32,755 nucleotides of DNA from IMG/VR virus record IMGVR_UViG_3300042922_000563, positions 1-32,755 of that record; one strand, 5' to 3'. This document shows, one piece after another, positions 15,227-23,045 of this stretch. Origin of the DNA: a virus. Below the pieces are notes generated by a model. That model was not told where the DNA came from, made no database searches, and saw only the letters and a program-made list of their open reading frames with translations. Positions within the stretch are counted from its first letter, which is position 1. Each line of letters opens with the position of its first letter. A program made the translations under genes and the position numbers.

Positions 15227-16261
15227 TTATTCGCCAGTCCCACCAGCGATCGTAGTAGTCGGTGTCCATAATTTATGCTTGAATTGAACGATACGAACAT
15301 TTTTAGATTCGTATACACGTTCCCAGTTACCGCCAGTAGCTAACTCAGTGTTTGTTGGAGAAGAACCAGCAACAGACTTACTTGTGAACTTAACTCCACG
15401 TGGATGCAACAAGAAATGTTGTCGATTAACCAAGATATCATCGCCAGCTAATGCATCACGATCTGTTTCTGTAGGGACTGGAGCAGCACCGTTACCCAAA
15501 CCAATAGCACCTTGGCCAAAGATATAAGAAGTGAACACTCCGCCAGAATTAGGCATACCATCATCAACGATCACGCGTTTACCCATGTAAGTCGGGATTT
15601 TTGTGTTGTTTGAATCTAACAAGAATTCAATCAAATTTTGTTTGCGTAAGTTAGCATATACAGACGAGTGAACTGCAATTGCGGTCAGTTTTTCTTCTGC
15701 ATCACCCAATTTGTATGAAGCATCCAAGAACGTTTCACCAGTGAACGCAGCAGCATTACCTGTTTCAGCAGAAATATCTAAGCTGTTATCGCCCATTTTA
15801 GTAGTTGTAGCGCCAAACACGCCTTTTAAGACACTCAGCAACGTAGCTTGTTGACGGCGGGCCCAATAAGCCGCAACCAAGTCACCAATAGCACGCATAG
15901 GATCGTCACCAGACAATGCTTTAGATAAATCATTTACTTTCCAAGCTTTACCACGCATCAAGAGAGCGGCAACGTCTTGACCAGCAGTGATTTTATCTGT
16001 TTCTAGTGATTCGGAATCAGATAATACTTCATCGTCACCAGTTAAATCTTGCCAAAACGGCATATTGATTAACTTACCACCAGCAGTTGCCAAAGCATCT
16101 AATTCTGGATCTTTCACAACGATTCCCGATTGGTACAACGCTGATAATTCAGCAGTACGTTCAATAACGTAACGATTGAAGACTTCTGGTACAATGACAT
16201 CTTCGATTTTTGTTTTAGCAGCAAAATACTGCAAGTTCATTTTCATTAAACTTTTTTTCAT
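15227..16261 (-). CDS. Major capsid protein
   Basis: A 344-aa protein, with AGGAGA 5 nt before the ATG. It starts MKKSLMKMNLQYFAAKTKI, then IVPEVFNRYVIERTAELSAL, a well-known opening in capsids of Gram-positive siphophages. The long middle (LITMP-like strand, RAIGDLVAAYWARRQQATLL, AIAVHSSVYANLRKQNLIEF, YMGKRVIVDDGMPNSGG) follows the HK97-like order of long helix, then A-domain. Genes for scaffold upstream and connectors downstream agree. No separate protease gene is present, and the N terminus shares a NLQ-F/Y-FA motif with the scaffold (see findings). Confidence 0.93.
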   Translation of the reverse strand: MKKSLMKMNLQYFAAKTKIEDVIVPEVFNRYVIERTAELSALYQSGIVVKDPELDALATAGGKLINMPFWQDLTGDDEVLSDSESLETDKITAGQDVAALLMRGKAWKVNDLSKALSGDDPMRAIGDLVAAYWARRQQATLLSVLKGVFGATTTKMGDNSLDISAETGNAAAFTGETFLDASYKLGDAEEKLTAIAVHSSVYANLRKQNLIEFLLDSNNTKIPTYMGKRVIVDDGMPNSGGVFTSYIFGQGAIGLGNGAAPVPTETDRDALAGDDILVNRQHFLLHPRGVKFTSKSVAGSSPTNTELATGGNWERVYESKNVRIVQFKHKLWTPTTTIAGGTGE

Positions 16262-16276
16262 TTTTTCTCCTACTTT

Positions 16277-16927
16277 CTATTTATTTGCTAATGCCTGTAA
16301 GGCTTTTGCTTTTTCTGGATCTTCTCGCAGCAATCTTCCTTGCTCAGTAAGGTTTAAGGTTTCTGCAGCAAACGGATTAATGTCAGGCAAAGTTGTATTA
16401 GAACCTAGTGGCGAATCAACTGAATTCAATAGCGCTTGATCAACAGCAACTTTTAACGCTTCATCCCATGCTTTCTTGAATGTTTTGACGTCCTCCAAAA
16501 TTTCTTCTGCTGTGTCGCCCTTGATACGTGCCGCTAACTCTTTGCTGATTCCGATCGACTGTAACTGATTACCTTTTTCTACAAATAACTGTTCTTGTCG
16601 AAAAGCTTCTTTTTCCTTTTCGAATTCCGACTTCTCTTTGTTAAGTAATTCTTTTTGTCTTTCTTCCTCACTCAGCTTTGCCAAACGGGCAGCTTCATTC
16701 TTTTCTTCCTCGAATTCTTTCTGCCAGCGTGACTTTTTGCTTTTGACAATAGAGTCAACTTCCTTGTCGTCTTTGAAACCAAACTTCTCTTTGATTGCTG
16801 CAATCTCTTCGTCGCTTAACTCTTCTACGTTTAGCTGTTTTGATGTTTCAGAATCATCCGGAGTATCTGATTCATCTTTTTCAGCAAAGAATTGTAGGTT
16901 AAGTGGCAACAGTTTTTTTTGTTTCAT
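16277..16927 (-). CDS. Capsid scaffolding protein (DUF4355-like)
   Basis: About 216 aa. The start is the ATG at 16927, with GAAGGAG 8 nt upstream, giving MKQKKLLPLNLQFFAEKDES. A disordered acidic section (DTPDDSETS) precedes a long charged coiled coil at about 60-115 (KKSRWQKEFEEEKNEAARL and EKSEFEKEKEAFRQEQ). The C-terminal third has LNLTEQGRLLREDPEKAKAL. This coiled-coil scaffold, directly before the capsid gene, is the DUF4355 type. It should direct procapsid assembly and leave before or during packaging. Confidence 0.88.
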   Translation of the reverse strand: MKQKKLLPLNLQFFAEKDESDTPDDSETSKQLNVEELSDEEIAAIKEKFGFKDDKEVDSIVKSKKSRWQKEFEEEKNEAARLAKLSEEERQKELLNKEKSEFEKEKEAFRQEQLFVEKGNQLQSIGISKELAARIKGDTAEEILEDVKTFKKAWDEALKVAVDQALLNSVDSPLGSNTTLPDINPFAAETLNLTEQGRLLREDPEKAKALQALANK

Positions 16928-17004
16928 GTTTTGTACTCCTTCCATATCTTTTAGAGTGGATAAATGCTTGCACTTCCGATGCTTTTAATGTCCTCACGCT
17001 TGGA

Positions 17005-17036
17005 CAAAACAAAAAGCCTAGTCAATGACTAAGCTT
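17005..17036 (-). terminator. Terminator after the minor head gene
   Basis: The minus-strand RNA has AAGCUUAGUC pairing with GACUAGGCUU (10 bp, one U-G), a 3-nt loop and then UUUUGUUUUG. The TAG of the minor head gene (17029-17031) is inside the stem. It separates packaging/portal genes from scaffold and capsid. Confidence 0.7.
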
Positions 17037-18177
17037 TCAATCCCATTATTTTTCTTTTCTGTTCTCTTATTTCTTCATCCGAATACTTATCTCTCAGCAT
17101 ATTCATCCATTCGTTATAGGTTGTTTCACCTCTAATAGGAATCACTTTGCCGCTGATAGGGTCTAAAGCGTTTCTAGGAAGCCTCAGCGTTCGCTTACTG
17201 TACATAATAGCTATTGTTCTGCACCATGGATGAAAAGGCGGATACGTGCCACTAGCACCATTTACCTTAGCTTCAGAAACTGGATATATCTTATGATCTT
17301 TTCCTTTACAGATATCAGAAGTTCGCAAGTCCAACACTGCAACAAGCATGTACTCTTTTACGCCGTTATCTTGCCACGCTTTGAGTTTCGCTTGATTAGC
17401 CATGTAATTAGCTTCTGTTCGAATCAAACGCCTAGCAACACCAATAGAGCGGTCAAACTCATTAGCTATTGCCTTAGCCATTTCAAACTCCGACATGCCA
17501 GTCATAGATTCAACAGTGAACAGTTCTTCTAGTCTTGCTGCTAAAGCTTCAGTATCACCCCACAGTCGCTTTGAATAATTCGATCCGTGCCAGTGGCTAC
17601 CAAGGATGTTCTTTGTGTATCTAGTCGATAACTCTTTAAACTGATAGTCTTTTTTGTTCCATACTTCAATGATAACGCCATTTTTTGCATTCTCTTGCGC
17701 CTTGCGAATGACTGATTCAGCAGTAGCCTCACGATATGACTCATGGATAGCATCTACATAAAATTCCGTCTGCTTTTCTAGTTGAACATCAGCAACTTGC
17801 TTAGAAACTAAAAAAGACTTGGCTTTCAAGTCCTCCGCACGAGTGATACGCTCTTTAAATGCTAATGCTTGCAATCGATTCTTTGCTGAAGCTTGTAATT
17901 CTGGATCTTTGATCTGTTTAGATAGTTTTCTCAGTTCTGCTAACTCTTCAACAGATGTCGTTTGATTCAGCATCCGTTTAGCTTCGTCCTCAGATAGTCC
18001 AGATCGTTGTTGAGAGCGTGCAAATAACTTCCTAACCTTTTGGGTTAAATATGTTTGTGCTTGCCTGTAAGCCTTGGCTACAGCTTCCTCAACCTTGATT
18101 GCACCATCATTTATTTTTTGTTCAGCATCAACATTTCGGTGTTCCCAATAGGATAGCTTACGTTTCTTTTGAGCCAT
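17029..18177 (-). CDS. Minor head protein (SPP1 gp7 / Mu F-like)
   Basis: A 382-aa protein, with GAGGAG 8 nt before the ATG. The N-terminal 130 residues are helical and basic (MAQKKRKLSYWEHRNVDAE). The C-terminal half has the Mu F-type head morphogenesis signature: ARRLIRTEANYMANQAKL, then LDLRTSDICKGKDHKIYPV and YPPFHPWCRTIAIMY, at about 235-320. Such proteins bind the portal and enter the procapsid, and may help DNA exit. It lies between the portal/87-aa genes and the scaffold gene. Confidence 0.9.
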   Translation of the reverse strand: MAQKKRKLSYWEHRNVDAEQKINDGAIKVEEAVAKAYRQAQTYLTQKVRKLFARSQQRSGLSEDEAKRMLNQTTSVEELAELRKLSKQIKDPELQASAKNRLQALAFKERITRAEDLKAKSFLVSKQVADVQLEKQTEFYVDAIHESYREATAESVIRKAQENAKNGVIIEVWNKKDYQFKELSTRYTKNILGSHWHGSNYSKRLWGDTEALAARLEELFTVESMTGMSEFEMAKAIANEFDRSIGVARRLIRTEANYMANQAKLKAWQDNGVKEYMLVAVLDLRTSDICKGKDHKIYPVSEAKVNGASGTYPPFHPWCRTIAIMYSKRTLRLPRNALDPISGKVIPIRGETTYNEWMNMLRDKYSDEEIREQKRKIMGLKA

Positions 18178-18189
18178 TTAATCAGCTCC

Positions 18190-18453
18190 TCAATCCTCTA
18201 CAACTTCATAAGTTTCGTGGAAAATTTCAGGTTTACAAGGATAGAACTCACCATGAACACCCTTGATAACGTAATCACCGTCAGATATTTCCATTGTGCC
18301 TTCTAATGTTTTAATACCCGGTAATCCGTTTGGCATATTATCATGGCCAACCCATGATTCACCGACAAATTCCTTGCATTTTCGATATGATCTTGCAGAA
18401 CACATTTTAAGTCTCATCACATCAACCACTACCGGCTTCTTCTTAGCTTTCAT
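18190..18453 (-). CDS. Small head-region protein (87 aa), unknown
   Basis: The start is the ATG at 18453 (MKAKKKPVVVDVMRLKM), because GGAGG lies 9 nt before it; it overlaps the portal gene end by 11 bp. The protein has a lysine-rich start, two Cys (18 and 25) and an ISDGDYVIKGVHGEFYPCKP segment. This GDYVI pattern recurs in small phage proteins found in many positions. The function is not known. The tight coupling with the portal gene supports expression. Confidence 0.8.
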   Translation of the reverse strand: MKAKKKPVVVDVMRLKMCSARSYRKCKEFVGESWVGHDNMPNGLPGIKTLEGTMEISDGDYVIKGVHGEFYPCKPEIFHETYEVVED

Positions 18454-19861
18454 CTTCTTCGTCCTCCTGTGGATCATCATCCAAATCCGAATGACTATCT
18501 TCAGCTTGCACACCTAATGCTTTCTGGTTCATCACAATAGCTTCTTCTTTTTCAAGGTTCAACTGTTTCAATACTTCATCAACATCGTCAATATCTGGCA
18601 GCCATCCCAGAAGAACTTTAAGCGGTAAGATACCAGCTTGGTAAGCACTGACGATTTGATTAATGATATCGCTAGTGTTTACAGGTAAATTAGGCTTGAG
18701 TTTGATCTTAGTTCCTTGCGCATCAATTGAATTGTCTTTGACCTTCAAGATTGTTTCAAACAATTCCATGCGTTTCCTTAAACCTTTGATCATATAACGT
18801 GATTTAACCGACATAAGCTGAAGCAAACCAAAAAGTTTGTACTTCATAGCTTCACCGGATACGTTCCCTGAAAACTTCTCATCATTCATATCTGGTACAT
18901 AGGTAATCTTATGGATATCGTCAAGGATTGCTGATCGTAAAAGATTAACACCGTCCTCATTTAATTCCTTTGTAAGATACCCTGCGTCTACTTCATTAGG
19001 CATTGCAGCCGTTTGAAGCATTTTTTCTTTCGCCAACTTCACGCCATCACCATCTTCTAAAGTAAATCCCCTAATAAACAGGATTGCATCTACAAAGGCC
19101 TCTTTGTCGTTTAGCCGATCGGATTGGAGTAGATTGTATGCATCTATCAAAGAAATAGCTTGTTCAAAGTCACCTTGTTTTTCTTCATTGTTCCGATACT
19201 CAATGACCGGCACTGCTTTGAAGTAATGTGGCTTGGCATTCACTAGTAAGTACTCACCAAATCCTCTTGAGCTTGTGTGATACGTAATCACTCGATTGTC
19301 GTTGTAATACTTAACCACATAGTGATCAATGCCGCCTTGCAGCGTTAGTACGGGTTGATAATGAACTGCAAACAAAGGGTTCTTGTCTACTGTGTCATCC
19401 GTAACTAGGAAAATACCTCTAGGATCAATACATTTGATTTCTAATTGTGTTCCATCGTTTTCCTTTGTCTTGTTTAGATACACAAGTTCATAACCAACAC
19501 CGAACGTTGAGAGGTCTTTCTCCAATTCTGTATCATGAGAAACGATGTCAATCCTGTCGTAAGCATCTAAGATTGGCGAAATGTTCTTATCTGATTCAGA
19601 TACATAAGAAATCGGATTACCTACCATAAATCCAACATTCATATCCACTACATATTTCGCATGATTGATCAACACTTTATTATTTGGCGCTGCTTCATTT
19701 TCTTTCTCACGATTAAGAATGTCGTGCTTACCATCGTAATAATCTGATAGTCTTTCTAGTCTCGCCAATTCCATCATGTGCTGTTGGATACAAAAATTAA
19801 GCAACTCAGCAGATGGGTTATTTAAGTCACCCGCTATCTGTCTATTAACTACTATTGCCAC
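18443..19861 (-). CDS. Portal protein (SPP1 gp6-like)
   Basis: A 472-aa protein that forms the dodecameric DNA-entry ring. The start is GTG with AGAGGTGA upstream. The helical N terminus (LARLERLSDYYDGKHDILNR) and the region around 65-110 (NKVLINHAKYVVDMNVGFMVGNPISY) are the classical SPP1-type portal signatures. KCIDPRGIFLVTDD follows at about 165. The long late helices (GEAMKYKLFGLLQLMSVKSRYMIKGLRKRMEL, about 335-365) fit the stem and crown. The last 30 residues are very acidic (DLDDDPQEDEEDES). It stands right after the large terminase. Confidence 0.95.
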   Translation of the reverse strand: MAIVVNRQIAGDLNNPSAELLNFCIQQHMMELARLERLSDYYDGKHDILNREKENEAAPNNKVLINHAKYVVDMNVGFMVGNPISYVSESDKNISPILDAYDRIDIVSHDTELEKDLSTFGVGYELVYLNKTKENDGTQLEIKCIDPRGIFLVTDDTVDKNPLFAVHYQPVLTLQGGIDHYVVKYYNDNRVITYHTSSRGFGEYLLVNAKPHYFKAVPVIEYRNNEEKQGDFEQAISLIDAYNLLQSDRLNDKEAFVDAILFIRGFTLEDGDGVKLAKEKMLQTAAMPNEVDAGYLTKELNEDGVNLLRSAILDDIHKITYVPDMNDEKFSGNVSGEAMKYKLFGLLQLMSVKSRYMIKGLRKRMELFETILKVKDNSIDAQGTKIKLKPNLPVNTSDIINQIVSAYQAGILPLKVLLGWLPDIDDVDEVLKQLNLEKEEAIVMNQKALGVQAEDSHSDLDDDPQEDEEDES

Positions 19862-19874
19862 AATATCACCTCTC

Positions 19875-21107
19875 TTAAAATCCGAACTTAACTTTGCTGA
19901 CGATTTGAGCCTTTTTGCTTTTCTTCAATTCGTGTGAGTAAATTGCATACCTTAATGCATCAAGAACATCATCAAATTCTTTGATTGGTTCCCCTTTTCG
20001 TTTATCCCAGACATATTGATAAATCTCGTTTGGAAACTTCTTAACTTTGTCACGACAGATAAAAAGCTTATCCGCTTTAATCTTCTTAGCAACAGATTCA
20101 ACACCGCTTAATCTGGCTTTGTCTGCATTGAAAGCTTCGATGCGTTCACGTTTGAACCTAGCAACATGTTCTGGTCTAGCTGAATCACAATAAAAAGGTA
20201 TCCTAGAGCCATATCGCTCTTGAATACCTTTTGCAATCTCTACCCAATAATCAATTTCTTCAAACTGTGTGGCATGTTCTTCTATGAGATATGCTGTTCC
20301 GTTATCTGTTTCGCCTATAACAACAATTGATCCCCAGTGTTCGTACCCCCAGTCAACTCCACAATAGAAAGAGGATAACTGAGGGATTTCATTTGATTGG
20401 ACGTAATGCTTACTCGCATCAAAGTCTTGATATACCACACCTTCAGCAGACACCCACAATCCTTTTATGTCACGATCGTAGAACATACCACTAGGCGTTG
20501 ACTCTTTAATATTTTCTCTGTATCGATCAGAAAGAAATGTGTTGTCATCTAATTCAAAATGAAACGCCTTGATATTTTTACTTGTATTGTCGATATATTC
20601 CTTTTTTAGCCAATGCTCTGGATTATCTGGGTTGGTATCGCCCAATATCCTAGCGCCTGTTCCTGAACAACGAGAAACGATTTCAGCAAATACTTCTTGC
20701 TTAGCTAATGAAGCTTCATTGATATATGCACCATGAGCCGTCATACCACGAATAGCACCAACACCGCCAATGTTTCCCGTGTATGCTTGAACCACCTTCA
20801 CACCGAACAAGACAAAGTTATTATGCTTATCAAATTTGGGTTCAATGCTATACATGTTGTAAAGCTCTTGCAGTATGTTCTTTTGAATTGTTGCGCTTGA
20901 TACACCAGCTAGAATATACATCGGCTCTTTAATACCTTCTTTATCTGCTATCTTGCGCACACGTCTTAACTCAAACAAAAATAAGTCATTGTTTATCTTT
21001 GTCTTTCCTGATCGTTTGGCTCCATGCAGCAAAGCAATGAACCAATCTTTTTTTACCGTTTCATTCAGAACTTGGATTTGCTTAGTAGTGTATACATCAC
21101 TAATCAT
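19875..21107 (-). CDS. Terminase, large subunit
   Basis: A 410-aa packaging motor with an N-terminal ATPase and a C-terminal nuclease. Walker A is HGAKRSGKTKIN at 28-39. The DEAD-like segment is at about 125-135 (GAYINEASLA). SRCSGTGARILGDTNPDNPEHWL follows as coupling motif C. The nuclease begins with SSFYCGVDWGYEHWG (Asp in the RNase H-like fold), with further acidic residues at FYCDSARPE and FDDVLDALRYA. The start overlaps the small terminase stop by 8 bp. Confidence 0.95.
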   Translation of the reverse strand: MISDVYTTKQIQVLNETVKKDWFIALLHGAKRSGKTKINNDLFLFELRRVRKIADKEGIKEPMYILAGVSSATIQKNILQELYNMYSIEPKFDKHNNFVLFGVKVVQAYTGNIGGVGAIRGMTAHGAYINEASLAKQEVFAEIVSRCSGTGARILGDTNPDNPEHWLKKEYIDNTSKNIKAFHFELDDNTFLSDRYRENIKESTPSGMFYDRDIKGLWVSAEGVVYQDFDASKHYVQSNEIPQLSSFYCGVDWGYEHWGSIVVIGETDNGTAYLIEEHATQFEEIDYWVEIAKGIQERYGSRIPFYCDSARPEHVARFKRERIEAFNADKARLSGVESVAKKIKADKLFICRDKVKKFPNEIYQYVWDKRKGEPIKEFDDVLDALRYAIYSHELKKSKKAQIVSKVKFGF

Positions 21108-21978
21108 TCAATTCACCACTAATCTTCTCTAACAACTCATCTAACTTATCTTCAGTAGTCTGAGTTGTGCCATTTTTGAGTGCTTCAGCTTTAAATTGGG
21201 AAATTTCTGCGTCTGCTTTAGCTTTTTTGATTTGAGCATTGTGCAATTCATAAATTTCAATATACTTCATAAGTTCGGCCATAGCTTTTTGCTTGTCATA
21301 GAGTTTGACAGAAACACCGTCTTTCCCTTTTTTAACCTCTTGGATGAGTGTGCCATCGACTTCTTCACTGTTTTTCAATGAAACTTGGGATGACTTGTAT
21401 GTTTCCAATTCGCCAGTGAACTCGTTAAATACCTCACGCTTCTCACCAGCATCATCATACTCATACAGCTTATGTTCTGTTGATGAGAACTCAACAAAAT
21501 CCGTGATATCAGCAAACGCCTGCTTTGCGTATTCTCTTATCAAATCTTTTACATCAAGAAATACATCTTGCTGCAGTTCTGCCTTCAGTTTTTTCAACTC
21601 GATCTTTATGCTATCTTTTGCTATCAATCTTATGCTGTTAGATCTAGCGGAATTATAATCACATCCATACGCCTGTTGGTAGGCCTTCGTTGCATTAAAT
21701 GATTGTAAATAGTAAAGACAGAACAACTTTTGTTGCTCTGTCAAGTCATCGTTATCTATTATTAATTGTGGTCGATCATTTGCCTTAACGAACTGTTCCT
21801 TTTTATTTGGAGCGCTCCTTTTGGAATCGGAACGCTCCCAGTTATCTTGTGATTTCCACTTTCTGATAGTTGACGGACGTTCTCCTAATTCCTTGGCTAT
21901 ATCTACTAAAGGCCGTTCTTTTGATTTTAACCACAATTTATAGGCTTTATCTCTATTTGGGTTTCTCTGTCTAGCCAT
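21100..21978 (-). CDS. Terminase, small subunit
   Basis: A 292-aa DNA-recognition subunit. The N-terminal part (MARQRNPNRDKAYKLWLKSK and IAKELGERPSTIRKWKSQDN, about 5-48) is the PBSX-type small-terminase helix-turn-helix. LTEQQKLFCLYYLQSFNATK with AYQQAYGCDYNSARSNSIRL at about 78-118 is the Terminase_2 signature. The C-terminal third is charged and helical. A typical pac or cos recognition site may lie within or just before this gene; none can be proven by eye. GGAG lies 5 nt before the ATG. Confidence 0.93.
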   Translation of the reverse strand: MARQRNPNRDKAYKLWLKSKERPLVDIAKELGERPSTIRKWKSQDNWERSDSKRSAPNKKEQFVKANDRPQLIIDNDDLTEQQKLFCLYYLQSFNATKAYQQAYGCDYNSARSNSIRLIAKDSIKIELKKLKAELQQDVFLDVKDLIREYAKQAFADITDFVEFSSTEHKLYEYDDAGEKREVFNEFTGELETYKSSQVSLKNSEEVDGTLIQEVKKGKDGVSVKLYDKQKAMAELMKYIEIYELHNAQIKKAKADAEISQFKAEALKNGTTQTTEDKLDELLEKISGELND

Positions 21979-22025
21979 CCATTCTCCACCACCTCACAAT
22001 CTGTGTTTGTTTTGTAATTCTATAT

Positions 22026-22050
22026 AAAAAAAGACCTCAAGTGAGATCTT
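22026..22050 (-). terminator. Terminator after the 197-aa membrane protein gene
   Basis: The minus-strand RNA has AAGAUCUC pairing with GAGGUCUU (8 bp, one U-G) around ACUU, then UUUUUUU. It ends the 22062-22655 gene before the terminase genes. Confidence 0.75.
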
Positions 22051-22061
22051 TAGACAATTAC

Positions 22062-22655
22062 TTATTTATAAAGATTAGTATTCTTAAAATTTTCAATTTT
22101 AAATGACTTTTGATTCAAGCTACTCTCAATTACAGATAATTTATCGTACACAAGTTTTAAACGTGGGATATTACCTTCGTCTGATAAATTGATATCCGAA
22201 TTATTAACTAGTTTTTCTATTTTGGAAACGAAATAGTTTAAATTACCTATATCCCTTCTCAGATAAGGCGTGTAAACATCTATAACAACCATTAAATCAG
22301 CTATGGGATACGGACTTCTATTCAAATTTAAAAAAATTAAATCTAACGAAAGATGCTCGTAATCTAAAAATCCATTAGCCGATTGAGTTGCTGTTTCAAT
22401 ACTATTTATCAAAGGCTTCCTTATATCGTCTTTTAATGTATGTAAATCAGATAAATTAAGTATTTTCTCAATATCAGCAATTGTCTCCGCCCTTGTTTCT
22501 TCTTTGATTTGTTGAATTTGTTTATTACTTAATCTCCATTGTAATATTCCAGCAAATGTAAGTACAATCGCTAAAATAGCAAGAAATATTGCAAAAAAGT
22601 TATTTTGTTGGGACATCATCTGCTTAACAGATTCTACGTATTGTTCACTATTCAC
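22062..22655 (-). CDS. Membrane-anchored protein (197 aa), unknown; likely cargo gene
   Basis: The start is GTG with AAAGGAGTG 8 nt upstream. After a short polar start, residues 18-42 (NFFAIFLAILAIVLTFAGIL) are one membrane segment; the remaining 150 residues are soluble, mostly helical and likely cytoplasmic (QWRLSNKQIQQIKEETRAE follows the segment). It does not match any packaging or head protein I know. It has a candidate promoter of its own and a terminator on each side, is more AT-rich than its neighbours, and interrupts the usual regulator-to-terminase order. This is the layout of an independently expressed accessory gene; superinfection exclusion or anti-phage defence is a guess. Confidence 0.75.
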   Translation of the reverse strand: MNSEQYVESVKQMMSQQNNFFAIFLAILAIVLTFAGILQWRLSNKQIQQIKEETRAETIADIEKILNLSDLHTLKDDIRKPLINSIETATQSANGFLDYEHLSLDLIFLNLNRSPYPIADLMVVIDVYTPYLRRDIGNLNYFVSKIEKLVNNSDINLSDEGNIPRLKLVYDKLSVIESSLNQKSFKIENFKNTNLYK

Positions 22656-22677
22656 TTATGAATCACTCCTTTTCTAT

Positions 22678-22706
22678 ATAATATCAAGAAATCGAGTAAT
22701 ACCCAA
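22678..22706 (-). promoter_or_regulatory. Candidate promoter for the 197-aa gene
   Basis: On the minus strand, TTGGGT (22706-22701) and TATTAT (22683-22678) are separated by exactly 17 bp, with the ribosome site just downstream. The -10 is good (5 of 6) and the -35 is weak (3 of 6). Confidence 0.45.
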
Positions 22707-22732
22707 TAAAAATAAACAGCCCCAAAGGACTG
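22706..22732 (-). terminator. Candidate terminator below the tRNA-like element
   Basis: The minus-strand RNA has CAGUCC pairing with GGGCUG (one U-G) and then UUUAUUUUUAUU. It would end a short transcript made of the leader hairpins and the tRNA-like element. Confidence 0.5.
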
Positions 22733-22785
22733 CCTAGTAGAAAGTAGCAAAGATCATGTGAGTAATCTAACCGACAACTTCCAAA

Positions 22786-22870
22786 GCCACTGGTGAGGAC
22801 TTGAACCTCACTTACGAGTCGTACACATTATATGCATAGCCTCTGCATTTCCCCGGTCTGCCACAGTGAC
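22786..22870 (-). ncRNA. Class II tRNA-like element, anticodon not assignable
   Basis: An 85-nt minus-strand element with most of a long-arm tRNA. The acceptor arms GTCACTG (22870-22864) and CAGTGGC (22792-22786) pair over all 7 bp with one G-U. The D-arm is GCA/TGC with an 11-nt loop containing GGGG, as in tRNA-Leu. A variable arm TACG-ACT-CGTA follows. The T-arm is GTGAG-GTTCAAGTC-CTCAC, which contains the GGTTCAAGTCC consensus. The anticodon arm is not normal: the simple 17-nt window does not pair. The only pairing with U33 (TATGC/GTGTA) would give anticodon AUA and spoil the D-arm. No CCA is encoded. It may be a decayed tRNA or a structural mimic. Confidence 0.55.
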
Positions 22871-22871
22871 A

Positions 22872-22948
22872 GAATAAAAAGACGGCTAGCGAATGAAGAT
22901 AAGGAGTGTGTTCAACTCCATTCATTTTAAATTTTTGGATGCCGTCTT
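22872..22948 (-). ncRNA. Tiered leader hairpin with U-run
   Basis: On the minus strand AAGACGGC (22948-22941) pairs with GCCGTCTT (22886-22879). Inside, AATGAA pairs with TTCATT and GGAGT pairs with ACTCC. UUUUUAUUCUG follows. It could be a terminator or attenuator between the late promoter and the tRNA-like element. Confidence 0.5.
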
Positions 22949-22956
22949 AATTAAAT

Positions 22957-23022
22957 ACAGGGCGCTAAAAGGAGAATCACGAAAGTAGGTCTGCCAACTG
23001 ATCATACAGGAGTGCGCCCTGT
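22957..23022 (-). ncRNA. Large inverted repeat with 9-bp perfect GC-rich arms
   Basis: ACAGGGCGC (22957-22965) and GCGCCCTGT (23014-23022) flank 48 nt. There is no U-run after it on the minus strand. It lies at the start of the predicted late transcript, and could be an RNA leader fold or a DNA site such as a packaging site. Confidence 0.45.
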
Positions 23023-23045
23023 TATTTACAATTTTCTATAATACT

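Noticed and set aside
15216-15269. Capsid-connector fusion by frameshift, or a longer connector start
   Set aside because: The ATG at 15215 has a strong AAGGAG site; no slippery sequence is seen at the capsid stop.
22786-22870. Ordinary tRNA gene (Leu, Ser or Tyr)
   Set aside because: No normal anticodon arm and no encoded CCA; called tRNA-like only.
22808-22929. Small minus-strand frame MNGVEHTPYLHS running through the tRNA-like element, with a CHCGRPGKC stretch
   Set aside because: There is no ribosome site; it overlaps hairpin arms and tRNA arms that explain the sequence better. A 27-aa frame just upstream also lacks a site.
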